Assembly (NCBI RefSeq): GCF_013778305.1
Contig: NZ_JACEIC010000002.1
Span: 1,575,669-1,639,668 of the forward strand
Reading direction: 5' to 3'
From: Nocardioides agri
Lineage (GTDB): Bacteria; Actinomycetota; Actinomycetes; Propionibacteriales; Nocardioidaceae
DNA: 64,000 nt
Shown piece after piece: positions 45,038 through 54,652 of the stretch (position 1 is its first letter; each line of letters begins with the position of its first letter). Made by a program: the position numbers and the translations under genes. The notes below the pieces were generated by a model. That model was not told the DNA's origin. It was given only the letters and a program-made list of their open reading frames with translations, and ran no database searches.

Positions 45038-46267
45038 GTGCACCTGCTCGATTGCGCCATCCGCGAATACGCATGGGGATCCACCACCCATATCCCGAAG
45101 TTCCTGGGACGCGCTCCCAACGGCAATCCCCAGGCGGAGCTGTGGATCGGCGCGCACGACGGCGACCCGTCGCGGCTGCCCGACGGGCGGTGCCTCAACG
45201 ACGCGATCCGGGCCGAGGCGGACTCGATGGTGGGCGAGCGCGTCCAGACCGTCTTCGGCCCCCGTCTGCCCTTTCTGATGAAGGCGCTCTCGGCAGCGGA
45301 GCCGCTGTCGCTGCAGGTGCACCCGACGACGCAGCGCGCCCGGATCGGGTACGACGCGGAGGAGGCCGCCGGCATCCCTGTCGGATCTCCGACGCGCAGC
45401 TACCAGGACCGGCACCACAAGCCGGAGCTCATCTACGCGATCACACGGTTCGAGGGCATGGCCGGCTTCCGCGACATCGAGATCTCGGCGCGGATCCTGC
45501 GGATGCTCGACGTGCCATGGGCCGACGACATCGCCTGGCGTCTCGAGGACGGGCCGGCCTTCCAGGCGCTGCGGTCGGTCGTCACGGACATGCTCGCGAT
45601 GGAGGGCCCCGAGCTCGACAAGCTGCTCGCCGAGCTGAAGCTGGCGGCCGTACGTGCCGAGGAGCGCGGTCACCGCGAGGACATCCGGACCGGTCGCCGC
45701 CTCCGAGATCGCACCGATGTCGCCCGCGAGGCGACGCGAGTCTTCGCGCAGACGGCATCGCTCGTGGACCGCTACCCCCACGACCCCGGTGTCCTGGTCA
45801 CGCTGTTGCTCAACCATGTCGTGCTCGCCCCGGGCGAGGCGATGTTCCTCGATGCGGGCGTGATCCACGCCTACACGTCCGGTTTCGGCGTCGAGATCAT
45901 GGCGTCCTCGGACAATGTGCTGCGGGCCGGCCTGACGCCGAAGCACGTCGACGTCCCGGAGCTGCTCCAGGTCACGAACTTCACGCCGATGCCGCCCCCG
46001 CTCTGGGAGCCGACGATCCGCGGCGAGGTCGCCCACTTCGACCCGCCGGCCACCGAGTTCTCGCTGTGGGTCGGCCCGCCCCCGATCGGCGGTCCGGCGA
46101 TCGACGGCCCCCGGATCGTCCTGGTGCTGGAGGGCGAGGTGCGCGTGGAGACCGCGACCGAGTCCCAGGATCTGCGCCAGGGTCAAGCGCTCTTCATCGC
46201 GCACGCCGACGGCCAGGCCAGCATCTCCGGCTCGGGCCGCGTGGCGATCGGCTCGGTCCCCGACTGA
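45038..46267 (+). CDS. manA: Mannose-6-phosphate isomerase, class I
   Basis: A 409-residue cupin metalloenzyme: fructose-6-P to mannose-6-P, feeding GDP-mannose and, through gmd/fcl next door, GDP-fucose. Zinc and active-site blocks: REYAWGSTTHIPKFLGR, PQAELWIGAHDGDPS, LSLQVHPTTQ, DRHHKPELIYAITRFEGMAGF, HAYTSGFGVEIMASSDNVLRAGLTPKHVDV. GTG 45038 gives VHLLDCAIREYAWGS, matching the usual ManA start. Confidence 0.93.
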   Translation: MHLLDCAIREYAWGSTTHIPKFLGRAPNGNPQAELWIGAHDGDPSRLPDGRCLNDAIRAEADSMVGERVQTVFGPRLPFLMKALSAAEPLSLQVHPTTQRARIGYDAEEAAGIPVGSPTRSYQDRHHKPELIYAITRFEGMAGFRDIEISARILRMLDVPWADDIAWRLEDGPAFQALRSVVTDMLAMEGPELDKLLAELKLAAVRAEERGHREDIRTGRRLRDRTDVAREATRVFAQTASLVDRYPHDPGVLVTLLLNHVVLAPGEAMFLDAGVIHAYTSGFGVEIMASSDNVLRAGLTPKHVDVPELLQVTNFTPMPPPLWEPTIRGEVAHFDPPATEFSLWVGPPPIGGPAIDGPRIVLVLEGEVRVETATESQDLRQGQALFIAHADGQASISGSGRVAIGSVPD

Positions 46268-46280
46268 GAGAGGCGCCCCG

Positions 46281-47249
46281 TCAGCCGGCTTCGCGGAGCG
46301 AGTCGACGTTCTCCCTGTACCACTCGACCGTGGACGCGATCCCCTCGCGGAGCCCGATCCGGGCGTCCCAGCCGATCTCGTGCAGCTTGGTGACGTCCAG
46401 CAGCTTCTGGGGGGTGCCGTCGGGCTTGCTGGTGTCCCAGCTCGTCTGGCCCTCGAAGCCGACAGCCTCCGCGACCAGCTGCGCGATCTCCCGGATCGTC
46501 GCGTCGCGCCCGGTGCCCACGTTGACCTGCTCGGGCCCGTCGTAGTGCTCCATGAGGTAGAGGCACGCGGCCGCCATGTCGTCGACGTGCAAGAACTCGC
46601 GCCGCGGCTTGCCGGTCCCCCAGTTGGTCACCGACTCCGCACCCGACGCGCGGGCCTCGTCGTAGCGGCGGATCAGCGCCGGCAGCACGTGGCTGCCGGT
46701 CGTCGAGAAGTTGTCGCCGGGCCCGTAGAGGTTGGTCGGCATCGCCGAGATCCACGGCTTTCCGTACTGCCGCCGCACCGCCTGGACCTGGAGGATGCCG
46801 GCGATCTTCGCGATCGCGTAGGCGTCGTTCGTCGGCTCCAGGTGACCGGTCAGGAGCGAGTCCTCCCGGATCGGCTGGGCCGCGAACTTCGGGTAGATGC
46901 ACGATGACCCGAGGAACAGCAGCCGCTCGGTCCCGTGCAGCAGGGCCGCGTCCATGACGTTGGTCTGGATGCGGAGGTTGTCGCTGAGGAAGTCGACCGG
47001 ATAGGTGCTGTTGGCGAGGATCCCGCCGACCTTGGCCGCCGCGAGCACGACGTAGGTCGGGCGATGGGTCGCGAAGAAGTCGAAGACGTCGTCGCGCTCC
47101 TTCAGGTCGAGCTCGCTGGACGGCAGGCCCAGCAGGTTGCTGTGCCCGCGCCCCTCGAGGGCGCGCCAGATCGCGCCGCCGACCAGTCCCCGATGACCCG
47201 CGACGTAGAACGGCGCGTCGATGTCGAGGGCGAGGGCGGCGTCGCTCAT
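46281..47249 (-). CDS. fcl: GDP-L-fucose synthase (Fcl/WcaG)
   Basis: A 322-residue SDR epimerase/reductase: GDP-4-keto-6-deoxymannose to GDP-L-fucose. [61 protein letters not shown]-x3-K in [10 protein letters not shown], and [21 protein letters not shown] are diagnostic. ATG 47249 overlaps the gmd stop. Confidence 0.94.
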   Translation of the reverse strand: MSDAALALDIDAPFYVAGHRGLVGGAIWRALEGRGHSNLLGLPSSELDLKERDDVFDFFATHRPTYVVLAAAKVGGILANSTYPVDFLSDNLRIQTNVMDAALLHGTERLLFLGSSCIYPKFAAQPIREDSLLTGHLEPTNDAYAIAKIAGILQVQAVRRQYGKPWISAMPTNLYGPGDNFSTTGSHVLPALIRRYDEARASGAESVTNWGTGKPRREFLHVDDMAAACLYLMEHYDGPEQVNVGTGRDATIREIAQLVAEAVGFEGQTSWDTSKPDGTPQKLLDVTKLHEIGWDARIGLREGIASTVEWYRENVDSLREAG

Positions 47250-48286
47250 TCCGCAGAACCCAGGACCGGCCACCCGTCGAGACGGCACTGGTCGATCCAC
47301 GGACGGCCCGCGTGCTTGAGCGACTCGATGTCGGCGTCGACCATGATCCGGGCGAGCTCGTCGGTCTGCACGACCGGCTTCCAGCCGAGGACGCGCTCGG
47401 CCTTGCTGGCGTCGCCGATGAGTGCGTCGACCTCGGTGGGCCGCAGGTAGCGCTCGTCGAACCTGACGTGCTTCTCCCAGTCCAGGCCGGCGTGCTCGAA
47501 GGCCGTGACCACGAAGTCGCGGACCGTGAAGTTGCCGCCGGTCGCCAGCACGAAGTCGTCCGGCTCGTCGGCCTGCAGCATCCGCCACATGCCCTCGACG
47601 TACTCGGGCGCGTAGCCCCAGTCGCGCACGGCGTCCAGGTTGCCCATGTAGACGTAGTCGTCGAGACCCGCCTGGATCCGCGCGACCGCGCGGGTGACCT
47701 TGCGGGTCACGAAGGTCTCGCCTCGGCGCGGGGACTCGTGGTTGAAGAGGATGCCGTTGACCGCGTACATGCCGTAGCCCTCGCGGTAGTTCCTGGTCAC
47801 CCAGTAGGCGTAGACCTTGGCCGCGCCGTACGGCGAACGCGGGTAGAACGGCGTCTCCTCGTTCTGCGGAGGCGGCGTCGCGCCGAACATCTCCGAGCTG
47901 GACGCCTGGTAGTAGCGGCACTCGATGCCCGCCATCCGGACCGCCTCGAGCAGCCGCATCGCGCCGAGACCGGTCGTGTCGCCGGTGTGCTCGGGCTCGT
48001 CGAAGCTCACCCGCACGTGCGACTGCGCCGCGAGGTTGTAGACCTCGTCGGGCTGGATCTCGTGCAGCAGCGTGACCAGGCGAGCACCGTCGGACAGGTC
48101 GCCGTAGTGGAGGAACAGCCGCGCCTCCGGGTCGTGCGGGTCCTGGTAGAGGTGGTCGATGCGCGACGTGTTGAACGTCGAGGCGCGCCGGATCAGGCCG
48201 TGCACCTCATAACCCTTGCCGAGCAGGAGCTCCGCCAGGTACGACCCGTCCTGGCCAGTGATCCCCGTGATCAGTGCTCGCCTCAT
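47246..48286 (-). CDS. gmd: GDP-mannose 4,6-dehydratase
   Basis: A 346-residue extended SDR: GDP-mannose to GDP-4-keto-6-deoxymannose. [90 protein letters not shown] and [18 protein letters not shown] are all present. ATG 48286 follows AAGGGCGG; TTG 48289 is also in frame. The minus-strand TAGACT at 48324-48319 is a likely -10 box. Confidence 0.95.
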   Translation of the reverse strand: MRRALITGITGQDGSYLAELLLGKGYEVHGLIRRASTFNTSRIDHLYQDPHDPEARLFLHYGDLSDGARLVTLLHEIQPDEVYNLAAQSHVRVSFDEPEHTGDTTGLGAMRLLEAVRMAGIECRYYQASSSEMFGATPPPQNEETPFYPRSPYGAAKVYAYWVTRNYREGYGMYAVNGILFNHESPRRGETFVTRKVTRAVARIQAGLDDYVYMGNLDAVRDWGYAPEYVEGMWRMLQADEPDDFVLATGGNFTVRDFVVTAFEHAGLDWEKHVRFDERYLRPTEVDALIGDASKAERVLGWKPVVQTDELARIMVDADIESLKHAGRPWIDQCRLDGWPVLGSAE

Positions 48287-48422
48287 CAACCGCCCTTACG
48301 TTCGAGAACAACTTCTGAAGTCTAACTTTCCCATCTCGGCCCTCGGACCTCGCATCTGAGGAGGCGACCATGGGACGGACCGGCGTCGTACCCGAGCCAA
48401 CCGATCGGGCGACCGTCGCGCA

Positions 48423-49382
48423 TCAGAGCAATGGACGGATCTCGCCGACCTCGCGGCCGCCGCCCAGGACGGGCGCGCGTCCCGTCCGTCGTACGGCATC
48501 ACCGTCGACGCCGGGCTCGCGCTCCACCTTCGAACGTTGCAGGGCCGCGGCCATGACCACCGGACGAGCGCGGTCGCCACCGTCGTCGACCTTGAGCGCG
48601 AACGCCCGGCCGTCCGGGAGGGCCAGGGCGTAGCACGCCTCGGCGCCCATCTTCCCGATCGCGCCCGGGATCGCTGCCAGCAGCGCCCGCTCGTCACGGC
48701 GCGTGCCCGAGACCCACTCCGGGTGCGCTCGGATCGCGTCCGCGACGACGCGCTCCGGACCGGCAGTGGCGGTCGCGAGGCGCCGGAACGCGCGTGCCAG
48801 CCCGATCAGCGACGCCGACAGCACGGGTGCGCCGCAGCCGTCGATCCCGGTGGCGTCCACGGGCTCACCGGTCAGGTCCTCGAACGTGTCGTGGATGGCG
48901 CGCTGGAGCGGGTGCTCGGGGTCGAGGTAGGTCGCCGTGTCCCACCCCTGGCGCAGGCAGGTGAGCAGCATGGCGGCGTGCTTGCCGGAGCAGTTCATCT
49001 GCACGGAAGTCGGACCGCCACCGGCGCGCACGACTGCGTCGCGTTCCTCGGCATCGAACGGGAGGTCGGGAGGGGTCTGCAGGGCCGACTCGGGCAGGCC
49101 GGCGAGCGCGAGGATCCGGCGTACGCCGTCGAGGTGGAAGGGCTCCCCCGAGTGTGAGGCGCACGCCAGCGCCAGCAGGTCCAGCGGCAGGTCGAGCCCG
49201 AGCCGCACCATCGCGAGCGCCTGGATCGGCTTGTTGCAGGACCGCGGCAGGATCGGGTGGTCCACGCTCCCGACCGCCCAGTCGACCTCGCCGGCGCGAT
49301 CGAGCGCGACGACCGAGCCGTGGTGGTGCCCCTCGACGAAGCCGGATCGGACGAGCTCAGCCACGACGACGGGGAATGACAT
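48423..49382 (-). CDS. L-asparaginase II (Rhizobium etli type)
   Basis: A 319-residue protein of the Asparaginase_II family: RSCNKPIQALAMVRLGLDL, ACASHSGEPFHLDGV, NCSGKHAAMLLTC, ATGIDGCGAPVLSASLIGLARAF. The SCNKP, SGKH and DGCGAP blocks correspond to the serine/lysine/cysteine active site of this class. It hydrolyses asparagine to aspartate and ammonia. It diverges from the cysC-like gene with 41 bp between start codons. Confidence 0.9.
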   Translation of the reverse strand: MSFPVVVAELVRSGFVEGHHHGSVVALDRAGEVDWAVGSVDHPILPRSCNKPIQALAMVRLGLDLPLDLLALACASHSGEPFHLDGVRRILALAGLPESALQTPPDLPFDAEERDAVVRAGGGPTSVQMNCSGKHAAMLLTCLRQGWDTATYLDPEHPLQRAIHDTFEDLTGEPVDATGIDGCGAPVLSASLIGLARAFRRLATATAGPERVVADAIRAHPEWVSGTRRDERALLAAIPGAIGKMGAEACYALALPDGRAFALKVDDGGDRARPVVMAAALQRSKVEREPGVDGDAVRRTGRAPVLGGGREVGEIRPLL

Positions 49383-49423
49383 GGATGCACACTAACTTCA
49401 GCGGGAATGGCAGGATTGCGGCC

Positions 49424-50647
49424 GTGTCGACGCCCCCTCCGCAGCACTGCCCCACGCCGCGCGAGCTCGACGATCTCGAGCTGCTCACGAGCGGAGCCCT
49501 CGCCCCGACGGTCGGGTTCGGCGAGCCCGGCAGCCCGATCACCCTCACGCTCCCAGCCACGGTGGCCACGGCGGCCGAGGCCGCCGGAGAGGTCGAGATC
49601 GTCGACCCCGAGGGCCTGCCGCTCGCCCGGGTCACGGTCCCGGGCGGCGTGGTCACGGCGCTGACGCACGCCCAGTACGGTCCCTTCCGCCGGCTCTACC
49701 TCTCCCCGGCGCAGGTCCGCGACCAGTACGCCGGGCGCGCAGTCGTGCCGGTCGTCGACGCGCTCACCGAGGACGAGCTCCTCGTGCTCCGGTCGGCCGG
49801 GCCGCTGGTGCTGCTGGCGCTGGTGGGGCACGGCACTCCCGAGCTGTCCACGACCGCGCTCATCCGAGCCACACTGGCCGCAGCCGACCTGCTGCCCGAC
49901 GCCGTCGTAGTGGCCGTGCCGCTGGCCTCGCACGACGACGCCGACGCCGATCACGAGCTCGGCGTCCGCGTGGTCGCCAACTACGCGGGCGACGACCAGA
50001 CCATCGGCGTACCCGACTCGACCTCGCCGTGTCCCCCGTCGATCCAGGCGATCGTCGACCAGGACCTGCCCGCGCCCGCTGACCAGGGACTCGTGCTGTT
50101 CTTCACCGGCCTGTCGGGCAGCGGGAAGTCCACGCTCGCCCGGGCGCTGATGGACAAGGTGCTGGAGCAGGGCACGCGAAGCGTCACCAGCCTCGACGGC
50201 GACGTCGTGCGCCGACACCTGTCCGCCGGCCTGACGTTCTCCAAGGAGGACCGGGAGACCAACATCCGCCGGATCGGCTGGGTGGCCGCGGAGATCTCAC
50301 GGCACGGCGGACTCGCGGTGTGCAGCCCGATCGCGCCCTTCGACGCGACCCGCCAGCAGGTGCGCGCGATGGTGGAGGACGCCGGTGGCGCGTTCTTCCT
50401 CGTCCACGTCGCCACCCCGCTCGAGGAGTGCGAGCGACGCGACCGGAAGGGCCTCTACGCCAAGGCCCGGAGCGGGGAGATCCCCGAGTTCACCGGCATC
50501 TCCTCGCCGTACGAGGAGCCGGAGGACGCCGACGTCCGCGTCGACACCACCGGCCGCACCATCGAGGACGCCCTCGACGACGTGCTCGGCGCGCTCGCCG
50601 AGGCGGGCTACCTCGACCTGGCCATCCCTGGAAGGATCCCGTCATGA
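49424..50647 (+). CDS. cysC: Adenylyl-sulfate kinase with degenerate ATP-sulfurylase-like N-terminal domain
   Basis: 407 residues from GTG 49424. Residues about 1-215 follow the ATP-sulfurylase order (DLELLTSGALAPTVGF at 17-32), but no QTRNP- or HxGH-type catalytic motif can be found. Residues 225-405 are APS kinase: P-loop GLSGSGKST (229-237), LDGDVVRRHLSAGLTFSKEDRETNIRRIGWVAAEI, ECERRDRKGLYAKAR, SSPYEEPEDADVRVDT. It makes PAPS from APS. ATP sulfurylase activity is supplied by cysD/cysN at 52369. ATGA overlap with the TauE/SafE gene. Confidence 0.88.
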   Translation: MSTPPPQHCPTPRELDDLELLTSGALAPTVGFGEPGSPITLTLPATVATAAEAAGEVEIVDPEGLPLARVTVPGGVVTALTHAQYGPFRRLYLSPAQVRDQYAGRAVVPVVDALTEDELLVLRSAGPLVLLALVGHGTPELSTTALIRATLAAADLLPDAVVVAVPLASHDDADADHELGVRVVANYAGDDQTIGVPDSTSPCPPSIQAIVDQDLPAPADQGLVLFFTGLSGSGKSTLARALMDKVLEQGTRSVTSLDGDVVRRHLSAGLTFSKEDRETNIRRIGWVAAEISRHGGLAVCSPIAPFDATRQQVRAMVEDAGGAFFLVHVATPLEECERRDRKGLYAKARSGEIPEFTGISSPYEEPEDADVRVDTTGRTIEDALDDVLGALAEAGYLDLAIPGRIPS

Positions 50648-51642
50648 ACGATCTGATCGGCGATGGCTTCGCCTCCATCCTGGTGGCGGGCTTCCTCGTC
50701 GGTGTGGTCGTCGGCCTCACCGGCATGGGCGGTGGGGCGTTGATGACGCCGGCACTCATCTTCCTCGGCGTCGGCGACGCCGCCACCGTGGTCACCGCCG
50801 ACCTCACGGCCGCGGCCATCTACAAGACCGGCGGCGCCGCGGTGCACGCCCGAGAGGGCTCCCCCAACCTGACCCTGGCGAAGTGGCTGATCCTGGGGTC
50901 GGTGCCGATGGCGCTGCTCGGCCCCTGGCTGATCTTCCAGATCGCGGGCGACTCACCGGAGACGCTCGACGACCTGCTGAAGCTCTGTATCGGGTTCGCG
51001 CTGCTGCTCGCGGCGGCGACGTACGCCCTGCGCCTCTACATCAACCTGCGTCGCGTCCGCAGCGGTGCTCCCGAGGCCGACCCGACCCCGCACGTCCGGA
51101 TCATCCCGACGCTGCTCGTGGGTGCTGCCGGTGGCCTGCTGGTCGGCATCACGAGCGTCGGCTCCGGATCGGTGATCATGATCGCGCTGCTGATGCTCTA
51201 CCCCGGGCTGTCGGCGGTGCGGCTGGTCGGGACCGACCTGGTCCAGGCGGTCCCCCTCGTCCTTGCCGCGGCGATCTCGAACATCGCCCTGCACGGCCTC
51301 GACTGGTCGATCCTGGTGCCACTCGTGCTCGGTTCGCTGCCCGGCACGATCCTGGGCAGCAAGATCGCCCCCCGCGTGCCGCAGTCGGTCATCCGTCGCG
51401 GCATCGTCATCGTCCTCACCATGTCCGGCGTGGCGCTGCTCGACAAGGCCGGCTGGGCGCCGTTGGGCGAGGACGAGACGCACCCGATGCTGATCGCCGG
51501 AGTCGGCGTGGCGATGCTGGTCTTCGTGCCACTGATCTGGGGCCTCATCCGCCGCACCCAGGGGTTGCCGATGTTCGGCGCGCCCACGGTCACCGAGCTC
51601 GACAACGTCGAGTACGGCGAGCGTGCGCACGAGCAACGATGA
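50644..51642 (+). CDS. TauE/SafE-family sulfite/sulfur-anion transporter
   Basis: 332 residues, eight or so membrane helices, with the two TauE repeats: VGVVVGLTGMGGGALMTPAL and GLLVGITSVGSGSVIMIALL. ATG 50644 overlaps the cysC stop, so it probably moves a sulfur anion linked to assimilation. Direction cannot be told from sequence. Confidence 0.85.
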   Translation: MNDLIGDGFASILVAGFLVGVVVGLTGMGGGALMTPALIFLGVGDAATVVTADLTAAAIYKTGGAAVHAREGSPNLTLAKWLILGSVPMALLGPWLIFQIAGDSPETLDDLLKLCIGFALLLAAATYALRLYINLRRVRSGAPEADPTPHVRIIPTLLVGAAGGLLVGITSVGSGSVIMIALLMLYPGLSAVRLVGTDLVQAVPLVLAAAISNIALHGLDWSILVPLVLGSLPGTILGSKIAPRVPQSVIRRGIVIVLTMSGVALLDKAGWAPLGEDETHPMLIAGVGVAMLVFVPLIWGLIRRTQGLPMFGAPTVTELDNVEYGERAHEQR

Positions 51643-51651
51643 GGCCGGCGC

Positions 51652-52218
51652 TCAGCCCGTCCCGGTGAGCGCGCTGCCCAGACCGGCGGCGATCGCTGCC
51701 ACCTGCTCGTCGATCGCGTCGGCCACCTGACGGTGGACCTCGGCCGAGCGGCCGATCGGGTCGGCGATGTCCAGATCGACCCCGGCAGCCAGGCCTCGGC
51801 TCCGGGCGGCAGCACCGACCAGCGCGGCGGCGTCGTCACCCGGGCTGAACGTCGGCGCGGAAAGGATCGCAGCGAGCTCGGGCAGCGTGAACGCCCGCCG
51901 CAGCGCGCCGGGGTGCTCCGCGAGCGCCCTGGTGCGCACGTCGCGGGTCGCGGTGAGCACCAGGTCGGCGTCCCGGAGGATCGCGCCCGTGAGCTGGCGG
52001 GCGACGAAGCCCTCGCCGCTCCCGCCCAGTCGGGCCAGCTCCGAGGCGGCAGCGACGTCCATGCCTGATCCGACGACGGCCCCGACGCCGGCGCTCGAGA
52101 CCACGGTCCGCCCGGGCGCGACTTGGTCCAGGCGCTGCTGGAGGAGCCGCTCGGCGAGTGGCGAGCGGCACACGTTGCCGACGCAGACGGTGAGGATGTG
52201 GAAGGGGACGGCGGCCAT
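51652..52218 (-). CDS. Low-molecular-weight protein-tyrosine phosphatase
   Basis: 188 residues. P-loop C12-V-G-N-V-C-R18-S with the CX5R signature near the N-terminus, and the general acid Asp in DIADPIGRSAEV. In polysaccharide loci such Wzb-like enzymes dephosphorylate the Wzc-type tyrosine kinase. No kinase is in this window. It lies between the TauE/SafE gene (10-bp convergent gap) and cysD on the opposite strand. Confidence 0.85.
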   Translation of the reverse strand: MAAVPFHILTVCVGNVCRSPLAERLLQQRLDQVAPGRTVVSSAGVGAVVGSGMDVAAASELARLGGSGEGFVARQLTGAILRDADLVLTATRDVRTRALAEHPGALRRAFTLPELAAILSAPTFSPGDDAAALVGAAARSRGLAAGVDLDIADPIGRSAEVHRQVADAIDEQVAAIAAGLGSALTGTG

Positions 52219-52299
52219 GGGTGACTCCGGCGAGGGGCGGGGACGTCGGGTCGCGTCCGGCGGCAGCCTAGTCCCCGGCCTGGTTGTCGAGTGGGCGGG

Positions 52300-52330
52300 T
52301 TGGGTTAGGCGCTCCGACGCCCGCTAGCAT
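52300..52330 (+). promoter_or_regulatory. Likely cysDN promoter
   Basis: TTGGGT (52300-52305), 19 bases, TAGCAT (52325-52330). A transcript would have a leader of about 32 bases with GAGAGG before ATG 52369. Spacing is slightly long. Confidence 0.4.
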
Positions 52331-52368
52331 GAGGGCTGCTTGTCCCGACGAGAGGCACCATTCAACTC

Positions 52369-53283
52369 ATGACCGCCACCCACGCCGACTACCGGCTGAG
52401 TCAGCTCGACCAGCTGGAGGCGGAGTCGATCCACATCTTCCGCGAGGTCGCCGCCGAGTTCGAGAAGCCCGTCCTCATGTTCTCGGGGGGCAAGGACTCG
52501 ATCGTGATGATGCGCCTCGCCGAGAAGGCCTTCTACCCGGCCAAGATCCCCTTCCCCGTGCTCCAGGTCGACACCGGCTACGACTTCCCGGAGGTGCTCG
52601 CCTGTCGGGACAACTGGGTCAGCCGGCTCGGAGCCCGCCTCATCGTGGCCAGTGTCGAGGAGGCCATCGCCGACGGCGTCGTCATCGACGACGGCAAGAC
52701 CAGCCGCAACCGCCTCCAGATCGGCACCCTGCTGAACGCCCTCGAGGAGGGCGGCTTCACCGCCGCCTTCGGCGGTGGCCGGCGCGACGAGGAGAAGGCG
52801 CGCGCCAAGGAGCGGGTCTACTCCCACCGCGACGAGTTCGGCCAGTGGGACCCGAAGATGCAGCGCCCCGAACTGTGGAGCCTCTACAACGGCCGGATCC
52901 ACGAGGGCGAGCACATGCGGATCTTCCCGATCTCCAACTGGACCGAGCTGGACATCTGGCACTACATCGGTCGAGAGGGCATCGAGATCCCCTCGATCTA
53001 CTTCTCCCACCAGCGCCGGGTCTTCGAGCGCGACGGCATGCTGCTGACGGAGTCCGACTACAACCCGCTCCGCTCCGGCGAGACCGTCGAGGAGCGCACC
53101 GTCCGGTTCCGCACCGTCGGGGACCTGACGCTGACCGGATGCGTCGAGTCGGAGGCGGACACCATCGACAAGATCATCGACGAGGTCGCCATCGCCCGCG
53201 TCACAGAGCGCGGCGCGACCCGCGGCGACGACCGGTTCTCCGAGGCAGCCATGGAGGACCGGAAGAAGGAAGGCTACTTCTGA
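52369..53283 (+). CDS. cysD: Sulfate adenylyltransferase subunit 2 CysD
   Basis: A 304-residue PP-loop ATPase: ATP plus sulfate gives APS, driven by CysN GTPase. PP-loop MFSGGKDSIVMM (near 41-52), VDTGYDFPEV, FGGGRRDEEKARAKER and IFPISNWTELDIW are present. TGATG junction with cysN. Confidence 0.96.
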   Translation: MTATHADYRLSQLDQLEAESIHIFREVAAEFEKPVLMFSGGKDSIVMMRLAEKAFYPAKIPFPVLQVDTGYDFPEVLACRDNWVSRLGARLIVASVEEAIADGVVIDDGKTSRNRLQIGTLLNALEEGGFTAAFGGGRRDEEKARAKERVYSHRDEFGQWDPKMQRPELWSLYNGRIHEGEHMRIFPISNWTELDIWHYIGREGIEIPSIYFSHQRRVFERDGMLLTESDYNPLRSGETVEERTVRFRTVGDLTLTGCVESEADTIDKIIDEVAIARVTERGATRGDDRFSEAAMEDRKKEGYF

Positions 53284-54590
53284 TGAGCGACCAGACCACC
53301 GACCTCACGAAGGCCGAGGTCGCGGAGCAGACGCGCAACATGGACCTGCTCCGCTTCGCCACGGCCGGCTCGGTCGACGACGGCAAGTCGACGCTCATCG
53401 GGCGGCTCCTGCTGGACTCGAAGTCGATCTTCGAGGACCAGCTGGAGGCCGTCGAGGCGACCTCGCAGTCCAAGGGCTACGACTACACCGACCTCGCGCT
53501 GCTCACCGACGGCCTCCGTTCCGAGCGCGAGCAGGGCATCACGATCGACGTCGCCTACCGCTACTTCGCGACCCCGAGCCGCAAGTTCATCATCGCGGAC
53601 ACGCCCGGCCACGTGCAGTACACCCGCAACATGGTCACCGGCGCCTCCACCGCCGACCTCGGCCTGGTGCTCGTCGACGCCCGTCAGGGCCTCACCGAGC
53701 AGTCCCGCCGGCACGCGGTGATCCTCTCGCTGCTCCGCGTCCCGCACCTCGTGCTCGCGGTCAACAAGATGGACCTCGTCGACTTCGACGAGGCGATCTA
53801 CGAGCGGATCCACGCCGAGTTCACCCAGTTCGCCACCAAGCTCAACATCCCGGACCTGGTGGTCATCCCGATCTCCGCGCTCCAGGGCGACAACGTGGTG
53901 ACGCGCTCCGAGAACATGCCGTGGTACTCCGGCCCCACGCTCATGCACCACCTCGAGCACGTGCACGTGGCCTCCGACCGCGACCTCGTCGACGTCCGGT
54001 TCCCGGTGCAGTACGTCGTGCGCCCCAAGTCCGACGAGCACCACGACTACCGCGGCTACGGCGGCATGGTCGCCGGCGGCGTGCTCAAGCCGGGTGACGA
54101 GGTCGTCGTGCTGCCCTCGGGCATGACCTCGAAGATCGCCGGCATCGACCTCTTCGACCGCGAGATCACCGAGGCGTTCCCGCCGATGTCGGTGACCGTC
54201 CGTCTCGAGGACGACGTCGACGTGTCGCGCGGCGACATGATCGCCCGGGTCAACAACGCCCCGAAGCCGTCGCAGGACATCGACGCGATGGTCTGCTGGA
54301 TGACCAACGAGCCGCTGCGCCCGCGCCAGAAGCTCGCGATCAAGCACACCACCCGCTCCGCGCGGGCGCTGGTCAAGGACATCCAGTACCGCCTCGACGT
54401 CAACACCCTGCACCGCGACCAGGACACCAAGGAGCTCGGCCTCAACGAGATCGGCCGCGTCCAGCTGCGCACCACCGTGCCGCTTCTGTGTGACCCGTAC
54501 TCCAAGAACCGGACCACCGGTTCGTTCATCCTCATCGACGAGGCCACCGGCGTCACCGTCGGTGCGGGAATGATCAATAGCGGCAGCTGA
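53283..54590 (+). CDS. cysN: Sulfate adenylyltransferase subunit 1 CysN (GTPase)
   Basis: 435 residues of the EF-Tu-like family: G1 AGSVDDGKSTLIGRLL (28-43), G3 DTPGHVQYTRNM, G4 NKMD. No CysC domain is fused at the C-terminus, consistent with the separate APS kinase at 49424. The start codon shares one base with the cysD stop. A 13-bp stem hairpin follows the stop. Confidence 0.96.
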   Translation: MSDQTTDLTKAEVAEQTRNMDLLRFATAGSVDDGKSTLIGRLLLDSKSIFEDQLEAVEATSQSKGYDYTDLALLTDGLRSEREQGITIDVAYRYFATPSRKFIIADTPGHVQYTRNMVTGASTADLGLVLVDARQGLTEQSRRHAVILSLLRVPHLVLAVNKMDLVDFDEAIYERIHAEFTQFATKLNIPDLVVIPISALQGDNVVTRSENMPWYSGPTLMHHLEHVHVASDRDLVDVRFPVQYVVRPKSDEHHDYRGYGGMVAGGVLKPGDEVVVLPSGMTSKIAGIDLFDREITEAFPPMSVTVRLEDDVDVSRGDMIARVNNAPKPSQDIDAMVCWMTNEPLRPRQKLAIKHTTRSARALVKDIQYRLDVNTLHRDQDTKELGLNEIGRVQLRTTVPLLCDPYSKNRTTGSFILIDEATGVTVGAGMINSGS

Positions 54591-54600
54591 GGGCTGCTAA

Positions 54601-54652
54601 CCGCCATGTGACTGGGCGTACCAACGCGCAGAGGTCCGCAGTCACATGGCGG
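54601..54652. terminator. Bidirectional terminator-like hairpin after cysN
   Basis: CCGCCATGTGACT (54601-54613) pairs perfectly with AGTCACATGGCGG (54640-54652), 13-bp stem, 26-base loop. It lies between converging cysN and the TagF-like gene and includes the last codons of the latter. Confidence 0.65.

Noticed and set aside
48302..48320. LexA-type SOS box upstream of gmd
   Set aside because: The TTCGAGAACAACTTCTGAA-like stretch lacks the GAAC-N4-GTTC symmetry of the actinobacterial SOS box, and gmd is not an SOS gene.
51652..52218. Arsenate reductase (ArsC type) instead of a tyrosine phosphatase
   Set aside because: The additional cysteines of thioredoxin- or mycoredoxin-linked arsenate reductases are absent in the expected C-terminal segment, and no other ars resistance gene is adjacent.
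52328..52380. Cysteine-rich leader peptide (MRAACPDER) before cysD as an attenuator
   Set aside because: Its ATG overlaps the likely -10 box, it has only one Cys, and its frame runs on into cysD; this does not fit the known polycysteine leaders.
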